54,912 nt of DNA. Source: Verrucomicrobiales bacterium (GTDB taxonomy: Bacteria > Verrucomicrobiota > Verrucomicrobiia > Verrucomicrobiales > DEV007). Shown here piece by piece: positions 9,539 to 17,160 of this stretch (within the stretch, counting starts at the first letter, position 1; every line of letters begins with the position of its first letter). Location: NCBI GenBank assembly GCA_029213065.1, contig JARGPH010000015.1, forward strand, positions 1 through 54,912. The letters are read 5' to 3'. Below the pieces are notes generated by a model. The model did not search any database. It was not told the DNA's origin and saw nothing but the letters and a program-made list of their open reading frames with translations. A program made the translations under genes and the position numbers.

Positions 9539-10282
9539 ATGGCGCCACCACTGAGTAATTTTCCAACCACTCGATGGACGTATATACGTCTCTCTCGAGA
9601 CAGCGACCCTGCAATGGCTGCTAAAGCGCTTGAATCCCTCTGCCGGGAGTATCGAGCGCCGATACTCGCCTTCATCGAACGAACCGGCCTTTCAAAGATC
9701 GAAGCCGAGGACGCCGTTCAGGATTTCCTCCTGAAGTTTATCCGCTCAGGCGGGTTCACCAACGTAAAGCAATCCGGCCGCGCGAGAAATTACATACTCA
9801 AGAGCGTTCAGTATTTTCTGATCGACCGCCACCGCTCTGAGAACGCCGAGAAACGGGATCGCTCGAAAACGGAGTCTATCGAAGAGGATGACATTGAAGC
9901 ATCGTTTGAACCGGTCCTCGAAATTTTTGATAGAGAATGGGCCCAGCGAATCATGGATGCAGCAGTGAGAAAGGTTCAGGAATTCTTCGCCTCACAGAAC
10001 AAGGAAGCGTTCGGGGAGGCTCTCTTTGGCATCATTGAGGGTCGAAACGACAACCCGGAAATGCGGTCCGCAATCTGCGAAACCTTTGAGATCACGGAGA
10101 ATCATCTCGCGGTCGCAGCGACCCGGTTTCAAATGCGCCTGAAAAAGGAAATTCGAGAGCTGGTGGCTAACACGGTTTCCAATCCGGAGGAAATCGAAGA
10201 CGAGCTCCGTTATCTTCGCAATGTTATGGCGGAAACAATGAAGGCCGATCAACCGGCCTCGTTGCCGCCTTCCGAAACCTGA
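9539..10282 (+). CDS. ECF-type RNA polymerase sigma factor, kinase-associated
   Basis: A 247-residue sigma-70 family protein. It opens with the FPTTRWTYIRLS motif common in PVC sigma factors of the kinase-linked ECF kind, followed by a region-2 helix around EAEDAVQDFLLKFI (about 56-70) that would bind core polymerase and the -10 element. The C-terminal half (about 150-220) is helical and in the place of region 4, but it is longer and less canonical than in ordinary ECF factors. The ATG at 9539 has a purine-rich GCAGGA some ten bases upstream. It is divergent from the membrane kinase, which suggests control by phosphorylation rather than by a classical anti-sigma factor; that is inference. Its last 34 bases overlap the 3' end of the convergent membrane-protein gene. 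Confidence 0.85.
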   Translation: MAPPLSNFPTTRWTYIRLSRDSDPAMAAKALESLCREYRAPILAFIERTGLSKIEAEDAVQDFLLKFIRSGGFTNVKQSGRARNYILKSVQYFLIDRHRSENAEKRDRSKTESIEEDDIEASFEPVLEIFDREWAQRIMDAAVRKVQEFFASQNKEAFGEALFGIIEGRNDNPEMRSAICETFEITENHLAVAATRFQMRLKKEIRELVANTVSNPEEIEDELRYLRNVMAETMKADQPASLPPSET

Positions 10283-11520
10283 GCGATCAAGGTCCCCTTC
10301 CCGGCCCGCAGCGTTTCCCTGAGCCACGCCTTCATCGCGACGATCCCGCGATTTAAAGCGGTTTCACGTGCCTCTCCCATCCCGAGCGCTTCCGAAATGC
10401 GGTGGACCTGATGACGATGCCGCGGGAGCAGGTGAAAGAGACATTGGGGTGCCCCGCTCTCGCCACCCGACCGCAGGACGGAAGGAAAAAGCATTCCGTT
10501 TCTAATCACGAGAGATTCCGGGTTCGTCAGATTAAGGGATCGCACCGGTCCGAAAAAGCAAAAGCGGCTCTCAAAAACAATCCCCCCGTCATCCGATTGG
10601 CGGAGAGATCCAAACGCCCGTGCCTTGAGCAGTTTTCCGCCTCGCCTGGCTAGAAATCCCCGAACCGATTCGGACTCCCGCTCTCTCCAGAGCACTGAAC
10701 GCAGGTAGTCCATTCCCATAAAGGTGCCGAAGACGGCGAGACGAAAGGCGGAGGGGGCTAAAATCGCGGCCACGAGAATCACCAGTCCAGACAAGATCGC
10801 AGCGAGCACCGGATTGATCGCGTAGGCGACGGCCAAAACGGAAAGAAGACTGAGCCGGGCGGCTTTCAGCAGGGTGTCGAGCAATGCGAAGGGAGACAGC
10901 AGGATTAAAATGTTGATGGCATGGCTCACAATCCAAACGAGAAAGAAGCCGACCAGACAGAGAGGAAGCAGGAACCAGTGAAGGCTCACAGACACTGCGG
11001 CCACCGGGGAAGCCTGTGCAAGGAAGACGCCGGACGTCAAAGCACCGGATCCCGCCGCCGCTCCCTCCGTCGCCGCGAGATGAACCGAAATCTGGTCTAC
11101 CACCAGAGGCACGAAAGCAGCGCTGGCGATCAGGGCACTCGCTTTGTTTTCAAAGAGTTCAATTAGATCGAGAGGCTTCTTAAAAAAGGGCGGAAGCATC
11201 GCTCCGAGAGTGTCTTTGAAAAAGCAGAGTGTAAGGATAAAAAGCCCGATGCCCCAGGCGAGCGGTTGGCAATACCAGGGCAGAGATCCTCTATGCTCTG
11301 CGGGAGTCCGGAAGTAGGTCCAGAGCCCCACTCCGCTCACGCCAAGTAGAGGTGAAATGGCGACCCCGGTAATCTCGGACATTCCTGTGGCAAGACTCAC
11401 CCCCGGTAGATAAACGGCATCAGCCGAAGCGGGGTCGGAGAGAGTCTGAAACTCATCAGCGATGAGACTGCCGTCACCACAGACCCAAACGGCGAGGAGA
11501 ATCAGAAAAAGAAACTTCAT
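10249..11520 (-). CDS. Polytopic membrane protein of unknown function
   Basis: A 423-residue protein that I cannot assign firmly. It starts with a signal-like segment MKFLFLILLAVWVCGDG, then shows about five hydrophobic helices (roughly 86-104, 127-145, 181-200, 202-220 and 226-256), and ends with a soluble tail of about 145 residues rich in basic residues. The first part, ATGMSEITGVAISPLLGVSG, faintly recalls DUF4126-type membrane proteins. An open frame extends upstream to 11796, but it would pass through the opposite gene's start region, and the ATG at 11520 gives a proper hydrophobic N-terminus. It is divergent from the OmpA-like gene, and its stop codon lies inside the convergent sigma factor gene, a 34-base overlap. 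Confidence 0.7.
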   Translation of the reverse strand: MKFLFLILLAVWVCGDGSLIADEFQTLSDPASADAVYLPGVSLATGMSEITGVAISPLLGVSGVGLWTYFRTPAEHRGSLPWYCQPLAWGIGLFILTLCFFKDTLGAMLPPFFKKPLDLIELFENKASALIASAAFVPLVVDQISVHLAATEGAAAGSGALTSGVFLAQASPVAAVSVSLHWFLLPLCLVGFFLVWIVSHAINILILLSPFALLDTLLKAARLSLLSVLAVAYAINPVLAAILSGLVILVAAILAPSAFRLAVFGTFMGMDYLRSVLWRERESESVRGFLARRGGKLLKARAFGSLRQSDDGGIVFESRFCFFGPVRSLNLTNPESLVIRNGMLFPSVLRSGGESGAPQCLFHLLPRHRHQVHRISEALGMGEARETALNRGIVAMKAWLRETLRAGKGTLIAQVSEGGNEAG

Positions 11521-11740
11521 CTCACAGTATTCCCAGATTCGAAATCGATTGTCAATTGCCTCAGGCCATTCCGTTCCGATAGAAAAATATCGGTACGGAA
11601 TCGCGTAATATTCTTTGCAGAATTTTGCGCTGCGATTACCAATATCCATCGGGAAGCACTGTCGCAAGCAGACCGGGAGAATACACCGTCTCAAAGCGAG
11701 ATCGATCGTAAACGCCCATTGCATCAGGCTCCCCACCCCA

Positions 11741-12403
11741 ATGAAAAAATACTCTGTCGAAGTCGTCACTGCAGCAACCTTTACTGCCATCGTCATTCAA
11801 CCCTCCGTCATCTCTGCTCAAGACGGATTCCGGGGTTCAGCCACCTATTCCTCCCGGGCCGGCAGTCGTGAGGTCGTAAGTAACACTATGACCCACCGGG
11901 GAAACTCAATTCCCGGAGAGAAACTTATCTCAGGTTTAGAGAAACAATACACCGTTCTGGAAAAGTCCCTCTTTACCGCCCCGCCCGTGTCCCCATCGGC
12001 CTCAATGCTGAAACTTCAAGGTGTGGAAGCCGACGAGAAAGCACTCGAAGCACGAATTCAGGCAAATCTGGCGACCGGAAACACCCCGGCCATGAATGGA
12101 ACCGTTATCCGGCTTGGTAACAATGAGCTCTTTGATGGCCCCTCAGGAAAACTCAGCGCCCGGGGAGAGGAAACGTTGCAAAACGTTGCCGCGATCATCA
12201 ATCGCCACGCCTCCCCCGAAGTCAGAGTGGTGGCAAACGCTGATTCCACTCTCGAAAAGAAGCGAGCCAATACGGTCCGCAACTATCTGGCCCGATCCAG
12301 CAAGATCACGGTCGATCATGTGAGAATCGTAAAAGCAATCGCAGGCGTTTCGCCGGAGGAATCCCGGTATACGACGAATCTTCAGGTAGTGGATCGCAGC
12401 TGA
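11741..12403 (+). CDS. Secreted protein with OmpA-like C-terminal domain
   Basis: A 220-residue exported protein. The ATG at 11741 gives a signal peptide (MKKYSVEVVT, a hydrophobic core, and VISAQ as probable cleavage site near residue 27). The middle is low in obvious motifs. Residues about 120-215 resemble the OmpA/MotB peptidoglycan-associating fold: LFDGPSGKLSARGEETLQNV matches the usual strand-helix start, and VVANADSTLEKKRANTVRNYL matches the V-x-G-H-T-D...RA-x-x-V-x-x-YL region. The glycine-histidine-threonine part is replaced, so peptidoglycan binding is uncertain. An upstream in-frame extension to 11615 is less credible because it would remove the signal peptide from the N-terminus. 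Role: probably envelope structure or anchoring. Confidence 0.72.
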   Translation: MKKYSVEVVTAATFTAIVIQPSVISAQDGFRGSATYSSRAGSREVVSNTMTHRGNSIPGEKLISGLEKQYTVLEKSLFTAPPVSPSASMLKLQGVEADEKALEARIQANLATGNTPAMNGTVIRLGNNELFDGPSGKLSARGEETLQNVAAIINRHASPEVRVVANADSTLEKKRANTVRNYLARSSKITVDHVRIVKAIAGVSPEESRYTTNLQVVDRS

Positions 12404-12419
12404 GCTGTTCCCATCAAAA

Positions 12420-12443
12420 AAGGCGGGCATTTCGGCCCGCCTT
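12420..12443. terminator. Bidirectional rho-independent terminator
   Basis: A stem GGCGGGC (12422-12428) and GCCCGCC (12435-12441) with a 6-base loop, extended by two A-T pairs. On the minus strand it is followed by a run of six T, making it a good terminator for the acyl-adenylating gene; on the plus strand only a weak T-run follows for the OmpA-like gene. It lies between these convergent genes. Confidence 0.85.
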
Positions 12444-12492
12444 CCCTGCTTCAAAATTCTGAAGGCAGAATCGAATCCTGCCTCTTACGAGT

Positions 12493-13557
12493 TTAGTATA
12501 CGCCTTCGATTACCTTCTTGGTGAGAGCGCCAAACGGACGGACATCACCAACGCCATCCCACGCATACTTGGCGTGCGGTTCGCGACGAATCGCCTCGTC
12601 ACGCTCGAGAAAGCGCGGCATGAAAAACTCGTGAGTGAGCGTAGTCAGCTCAACACGACCATACTCGCCGTATTCCTTTGTGATCTCCGTTTTCTCGGGA
12701 TCCACGATTCGCAAGACAGCCCGTGGTTGCGGCGCGTAGTAGGTCACGCTGTAATTCTTCTCCGGAAGTTCTTCAGGAATCGAAACCGCCAGCCCCATGA
12801 GCGTGTTGCCGTAAGTAGGAACAAACTGCGCTTTGTTCTCCAGCACTTCCTCCTGCAGAAAACGAACATACTCAGGAGTCATCGAGGTGCCTCCGCAGAA
12901 ACAGCCTTTGATCCCGTGATCGGAAATTGAAATCCGCTCACCGATCGAAGCGAGAAGCCGTGGAGTCGTAAAAATACAGGAAATGTCGCGGTGCTTGATG
13001 ATCTCCACCGCCTGCGACATGACGTGCGCCTGATAACGCTCAACCTGATCGAGTTCTTTGCGACCGATGAGTTTCTTTACCCAACGCGGATCAAGATCGA
13101 CGTGATAACAGCTGCCACCACGCACGTTGGCGAGGTGCTCCACAGCGAGACGAAGACGACGGGGGCCGGTTGGTCCCACCATGATCCAGTTGCCCCCCTT
13201 CGGGAAAAACTCGTCATTTAATTGATCAGAGAATTGCTCGTAATCATGCTTATAATCTTCCCAACCGACACGCTGCTTGGGAAGTCCCGTCGTTCCACCA
13301 GTCTCGAAGACGTTGAATGGACGGCCCTTATACGCATTGGGAACGAATCGCTCGTTCTTTTCATCGCGGAGCCACTCATCCTGGAAATGAGGAAACTTGA
13401 TGATGTCATCGTAGCACTTCACTTCTTCGCGGGGATCCCAGCCCGCTTCCTTTTTCCAGTCGAGCCAGAAAGGGCAGCCGGTTTCATCCGAGAAGTGCCA
13501 CGTCATCATTTCGCGGACGCGTTCGTCGAGTTGTGATCTTGCTTCGTCAGCGGTCAT
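12493..13557 (-). CDS. Acyl-adenylating enzyme (LuxE/PaaK-like)
   Basis: A 354-residue member of the ANL adenylate-forming superfamily, shorter than CoA ligases (about 430 or more) and near LuxE acyl-protein synthetase length. The phosphate-binding loop is FETGGTTGLPKQ (84-95). Further marks are PTYGNT (248-253) in the aromatic-G motif place, GVGDVR (335-340) for the T-G-D motif, and RFLERDEA (315-322). The flexible C-terminal domain with the catalytic lysine of classical ligases appears missing or reduced (it ends TKKVIEGVY), so it may make an acyl-AMP or load a protein rather than CoA. It lies 50 bases downstream of a sodium-solute symporter gene. With the acyl-reductase-like and alcohol dehydrogenase genes at 2773-5410 it could form a carboxylate-reducing route; that link is inference. 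Confidence 0.75.
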   Translation of the reverse strand: MTADEARSQLDERVREMMTWHFSDETGCPFWLDWKKEAGWDPREEVKCYDDIIKFPHFQDEWLRDEKNERFVPNAYKGRPFNVFETGGTTGLPKQRVGWEDYKHDYEQFSDQLNDEFFPKGGNWIMVGPTGPRRLRLAVEHLANVRGGSCYHVDLDPRWVKKLIGRKELDQVERYQAHVMSQAVEIIKHRDISCIFTTPRLLASIGERISISDHGIKGCFCGGTSMTPEYVRFLQEEVLENKAQFVPTYGNTLMGLAVSIPEELPEKNYSVTYYAPQPRAVLRIVDPEKTEITKEYGEYGRVELTTLTHEFFMPRFLERDEAIRREPHAKYAWDGVGDVRPFGALTKKVIEGVY

Positions 13558-13606
13558 GAGAAGAAATAAAGTTGTAGAGAAATAAAGTAGTTAAAAATAT
13601 TGAACC

Positions 13607-15166
13607 TTAGGGAAAGAATTTTCGGATCACTGCCTCTGAAGGCTTTTTCGAAAGGAGCGACCCGATAATAAGAGAAACAGCTGAGACAGCGATCATGATC
13701 GTCACCGGCATCATCCCGCCGATGAGCATTTCCTCCTCTTCCATCCCCGGAGGTTTCACCGCGAGAATATCATTGTAGAAAAGAATGCACCATACGATCG
13801 CCGTGGAAATGATACAGCTGTATGCCCCTGCCAGAGTGACACGCTTCCAGTAAACGGCAGCGAAAATGAGAGGGAAAAGCGCTGCGAATCCGGAGAAGCA
13901 CCAGACTCCGAGGTCAAAGACGTGGGCGCTGTTGGCGAGCGCGAGTGACAGCAGGTAAGTCACAAAAACGATCGCGAGAATAAATCCGCGGGCGATCCAG
14001 ATCTTCTGATTATCGGTAAAGCGGTCTTCGCCGAACTTCCGGATCACAACGTCTCTCGTGAACATGGTGCCGAGACACATGAACTGGGAATCAAGCGACG
14101 ACATGATCGCGGCAAGAACGCCGGCACCGACGAGACCGGAGAGAACCGGTGAATGCACCAGTTGAGATATCATCCGTCCAAGGACCGAGTTAGCACTCTG
14201 CCCCGGCCCGAGTGGTCCGAGATAAGCTGCCGCCCAGATTCCGATGAGGATACAGGGAAGCCAGACGATCATGATAAAAACCGGATGGGCGACGACCGTC
14301 AGCTTGAAGCTCTTGGCACTTTTCGCGGTAAGCCAGTGCTGAAAGAGGTGGGGAAACATTCCCACTGACAAAGGGATAAACAGGTAACTGAGGAACTGCA
14401 TTTTCCCGATGAGCCCCTCACGTGCAAGTCTGTCCGCGGCGAAATCACTCGCAGCGACCAGCTCAGAGGCGGATTTGAGACCACCGAGGTTCTTTGAAAT
14501 CATGTAAAAGGCGATCACCCCCGTGATCATGAACACGATCGTCTGAAATGTATTCGCCCAGACAGCACCGCGAAGACCACCGAAGAATACATAAAAAAGC
14601 ACGATCAGACAGATCACACCGCTCCCGAGCCACGGTGGGACTCCCCCGCTGAGCGGATGAGGATTCCCGTTGGGGAGATTAGGCATGGGAAAAGCCTCCA
14701 TGAACAACCCAGCTGTGGTTGGCTGAATGAATTTTCCTGCGGCAATAACACCGACAAGGAGGTAGGGAATCACCAGCAATACCAGAATCGGGAAGAGCAA
14801 ATACCCGAGTCGCTCCGACTCGAAACGATCCCGGAAATACTCGCACTGCGTCACGTAGCCGTAGCGTTTTCCAACCGCCCAGAGCTTAATACCTACGGCA
14901 AAGAATACCGCGGAGTGAATCAGACCAGACCAGGATGCCATGAGCCCGTAGACCCCGATACCACTGGAGAACGCCTTCCCGGTGGAACCGACGAGAGCAA
15001 ATCCGGTCATCGTCGTGCCGAAGATCGACATGAGGAGAAGAAACGACCCAACCGAGCGGCTCACGACGAAGAAGTCGGCGCTGGTTCCTTTGAAAAAACG
15101 GTTACTGATTACGCCGAGTCCAAGGAGCAGGGCGAGGTAACCGACGATGATATAAAATGTAGTCAT
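13607..15166 (-). CDS. Sodium:solute symporter (SSS family)
   Basis: A 519-residue inner-membrane transporter with about 13 hydrophobic helices, the usual size of the SSS family (TC 2.A.21). The first helices carry the expected pattern: STSADFFVVSRSVG-type loop (here GTSADFFVVSRSVGSFLLLM) followed by SIFGTTMTGFALVGSTGKAF, the sodium-site and helix-break region. VFFGGLRGAVWANTFQTIVF in the middle is another family hallmark. It should import an organic solute with sodium ions; the substrate cannot be read from sequence, but the neighbouring acyl-adenylating gene suggests a carboxylate. The DUF3311 small membrane protein lies 63 bases upstream on the same strand, a pairing seen also in Bacillus subtilis yhjC-yhjB. 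A 6-base inverted repeat (15171-15176 with 15189-15194) sits just before its start. Confidence 0.94.
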   Translation of the reverse strand: MTTFYIIVGYLALLLGLGVISNRFFKGTSADFFVVSRSVGSFLLLMSIFGTTMTGFALVGSTGKAFSSGIGVYGLMASWSGLIHSAVFFAVGIKLWAVGKRYGYVTQCEYFRDRFESERLGYLLFPILVLLVIPYLLVGVIAAGKFIQPTTAGLFMEAFPMPNLPNGNPHPLSGGVPPWLGSGVICLIVLFYVFFGGLRGAVWANTFQTIVFMITGVIAFYMISKNLGGLKSASELVAASDFAADRLAREGLIGKMQFLSYLFIPLSVGMFPHLFQHWLTAKSAKSFKLTVVAHPVFIMIVWLPCILIGIWAAAYLGPLGPGQSANSVLGRMISQLVHSPVLSGLVGAGVLAAIMSSLDSQFMCLGTMFTRDVVIRKFGEDRFTDNQKIWIARGFILAIVFVTYLLSLALANSAHVFDLGVWCFSGFAALFPLIFAAVYWKRVTLAGAYSCIISTAIVWCILFYNDILAVKPPGMEEEEMLIGGMMPVTIMIAVSAVSLIIGSLLSKKPSEAVIRKFFP

Positions 15167-15229
15167 GACTAGCGGTAGAAGTGGCTGAACCGCTGCAACA
15201 GGATAACTCCCCGCGCAGCGATAGGTTGA

Positions 15230-15457
15230 TTAGGAATCCGATTCAGCCGTTTCGTCGGCCCACTGTTCGGTTCGATGAGGCCAGGCGAACCTGCTCACGA
15301 GATACCAGAAAAGAGCTGCCACCAGCGAATAGGCTGAGTGGTAGGCCAGGCCTGCTGGAATGAATCCAAAAACGAGGTCCCGATTGTTCCAGTTCCAGAA
15401 ATCCTGGTGGAGAATAGCGAGGATGAAGAAGATCGTAACAACAACTGTCGTTTTCAT
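15230..15457 (-). CDS. DUF3311 small membrane protein, symporter partner
   Basis: A 75-residue protein with two hydrophobic helices (about 3-18 and 34-58) joined by a short loop, NWNNRDLVFGFIPAGLAYH, typical of DUF3311. Members of this family are regularly encoded directly before an SSS transporter and are thought to be accessory subunits or stability factors. Here it precedes the symporter gene by 63 bases on the same strand. The acidic tail (TEQWADETAESDS) is likely cytosolic. It follows the PQQ-like propeller gene by 33 bases, so all may share one transcript. Family assignment is good despite the small size; function is inferred from context. Confidence 0.82.
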   Translation of the reverse strand: MKTTVVVTIFFILAILHQDFWNWNNRDLVFGFIPAGLAYHSAYSLVAALFWYLVSRFAWPHRTEQWADETAESDS

Positions 15458-15490
15458 GATTCCGTATTGAAGAGGCCTGCCAAATCGTTC

Positions 15491-17116
15491 TTATCGGGCA
15501 ATCGCAGCCACTTTCTCCCCTTCGCTCAGCTCGTAAGCGTAGAGGTGAGTCTGAGTCATGATGTAAAGTGTTCCGTTGGCGACGATTGGAGTGGAGTAAA
15601 TCGGCTGAGGATACTCAACGATGTTGAGCTCTTCATACTCTTTTCCAGCCTTGAGAATGACGAGCTCGCCGTCCTCGTTACCGAGAAGCACCTTACCGTC
15701 GACCACGAGAGTCGATCCCCAGATGTGGGAAAGAGTATCATGCTCCCAATATTTCTCGCCCGTCTCTGCGTCGAGGCAGAAGAGACGACCCGAGTAGTCG
15801 GCGATGTATACGAATCCGTCAGCAATTGAAGGAGTCGAAATGGTGCGGCCAATCTCTTTGAACTGCCAAACGATCGCGTCCTGTCCACTTCCTTTTGTGG
15901 GATCAATGCAGGTCACTGCGCCGACACCTTCGCCGTGCTCAGGATCCTGACCGATTGCGGAGTAGACTTTCCCATTGTAAACAACCGGAGAGGAAATGAT
16001 TTCGGAGGGCCCGGGATAGGTCGCGTATTTAATCGGCTCCCCTGCCTCATCAAAGCGATACTCTTTCGGGCAGCAGTCCACTTTCCAGAGTTCCTTCAAA
16101 AGGTTGAAGGTCTCATCTCCATCCTTCTCTTCGTCAAACTCACTGGAGTGAAAACCGTAGGTGAATCCGTCACCTGCGCCAAAAACAACTGTAGGCTCGC
16201 CACCTACGTCTTTCGCGAAAGCGGGAGATGACCAGTTACAGTGCATCGTGCGCTCACCGATGCCACTCGCCTCTTCCGCGACGAGTTCGCCGGTCTCTTT
16301 GTCGAGAGCGACGAAACAGGGACTGTAGGGAGCAGGAACATTGATGTGTGACCAATCCACGCCGTTCGAAGTGCTTGCGAAGACATACTTGTCAGAAATC
16401 GTAACCGAACTCGAGGTGATGTTATGAGGGAAAACACCGAGGTCGCTTCGCATATCATATCCCCATACGATATCGGCGCTCTTGTCATCAAGGGTTGCCG
16501 GCTCGGCCGCATCGAGGCCCTCAAGTCCGCCATTCTGATACTTGGCCTCATCCTGAAAAGGACCATCGTTACCATCGCTCATTCCATAGACGTCAAGACA
16601 GATGATTTCGCCGCGGTTTGTCACGACGTAACCGAATTTACCATCAACAGTGAAAGAGGAACACACTCCGAGAAACTCCCAGTCGGAAACTTTACCGGCA
16701 CCGAGTTTAGGAACTGAAAACTGCCAGAGCAAATCACCTGACTTCTCATCGAAACACATCACGATGCCGTGATCCCCCTGAACCGAATCGATGCGCGGCT
16801 TCTCATTGTTGGTCCCGATGTAAACCCGCCCGTCTTTCACCGTAGCGGTACCATAGGCCTGAGATCCCATTTCGATGACCCATTTGAGATGCTTCGCCCC
16901 TTCCGCGTATGATTCATCAGTTTGCTCACCGGCGGTAAAGTCAACAGGAAGCCCCTTCGCGGGGGACATCATATTGTTGCTTCCATTGCGTCCCCACTGA
17001 GGCCACTCTCCTCCACCGGGAGCACTCTCTTCAGCGTTGACCGGATTGGTGAAGCTGACAGTAGCGCCAACTCCGATCGCCATCAGGCAGGTTAGATTAA
17101 GTATTGATTTCATCAT
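15491..17116 (-). CDS. Secreted PQQ-like beta-propeller protein
   Basis: About 541 residues with an N-terminal signal peptide (MMKSILNLTCLMAIGVGATV, cleavage near VNAEE) and then EWPQWGRNGSNN, the usual opening blade of PVC propellers of the PQQ-repeat type. Repeats of the DxxTGExxW kind follow, for example KTGELVAE, KSGDLLWQF and ETGEKYWEHD, building an eight-bladed propeller. PQQ and metal ligands of true quinoprotein dehydrogenases are not evident, so this is probably a scaffold or binding protein in the periplasm, not a dehydrogenase. I chose the ATG pair at 17116/17113; an upstream TTG at 17134 is less likely. It follows another propeller gene by 44 bases, presumably in one operon. Confidence 0.88.
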   Translation of the reverse strand: MMKSILNLTCLMAIGVGATVSFTNPVNAEESAPGGGEWPQWGRNGSNNMMSPAKGLPVDFTAGEQTDESYAEGAKHLKWVIEMGSQAYGTATVKDGRVYIGTNNEKPRIDSVQGDHGIVMCFDEKSGDLLWQFSVPKLGAGKVSDWEFLGVCSSFTVDGKFGYVVTNRGEIICLDVYGMSDGNDGPFQDEAKYQNGGLEGLDAAEPATLDDKSADIVWGYDMRSDLGVFPHNITSSSVTISDKYVFASTSNGVDWSHINVPAPYSPCFVALDKETGELVAEEASGIGERTMHCNWSSPAFAKDVGGEPTVVFGAGDGFTYGFHSSEFDEEKDGDETFNLLKELWKVDCCPKEYRFDEAGEPIKYATYPGPSEIISSPVVYNGKVYSAIGQDPEHGEGVGAVTCIDPTKGSGQDAIVWQFKEIGRTISTPSIADGFVYIADYSGRLFCLDAETGEKYWEHDTLSHIWGSTLVVDGKVLLGNEDGELVILKAGKEYEELNIVEYPQPIYSTPIVANGTLYIMTQTHLYAYELSEGEKVAAIAR

Positions 17117-17160
17117 GATAGATTGGGGAATCAAGGATTATGAGTTCGATAGAGAAAGAA

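Noticed and set aside
15491-17116. Possibility that the propellers are true PQQ-dependent dehydrogenases
   Set aside because: The adjacent-cysteine and metal-ligand pattern of quinoprotein alcohol dehydrogenases is not seen; only the blade repeats match.
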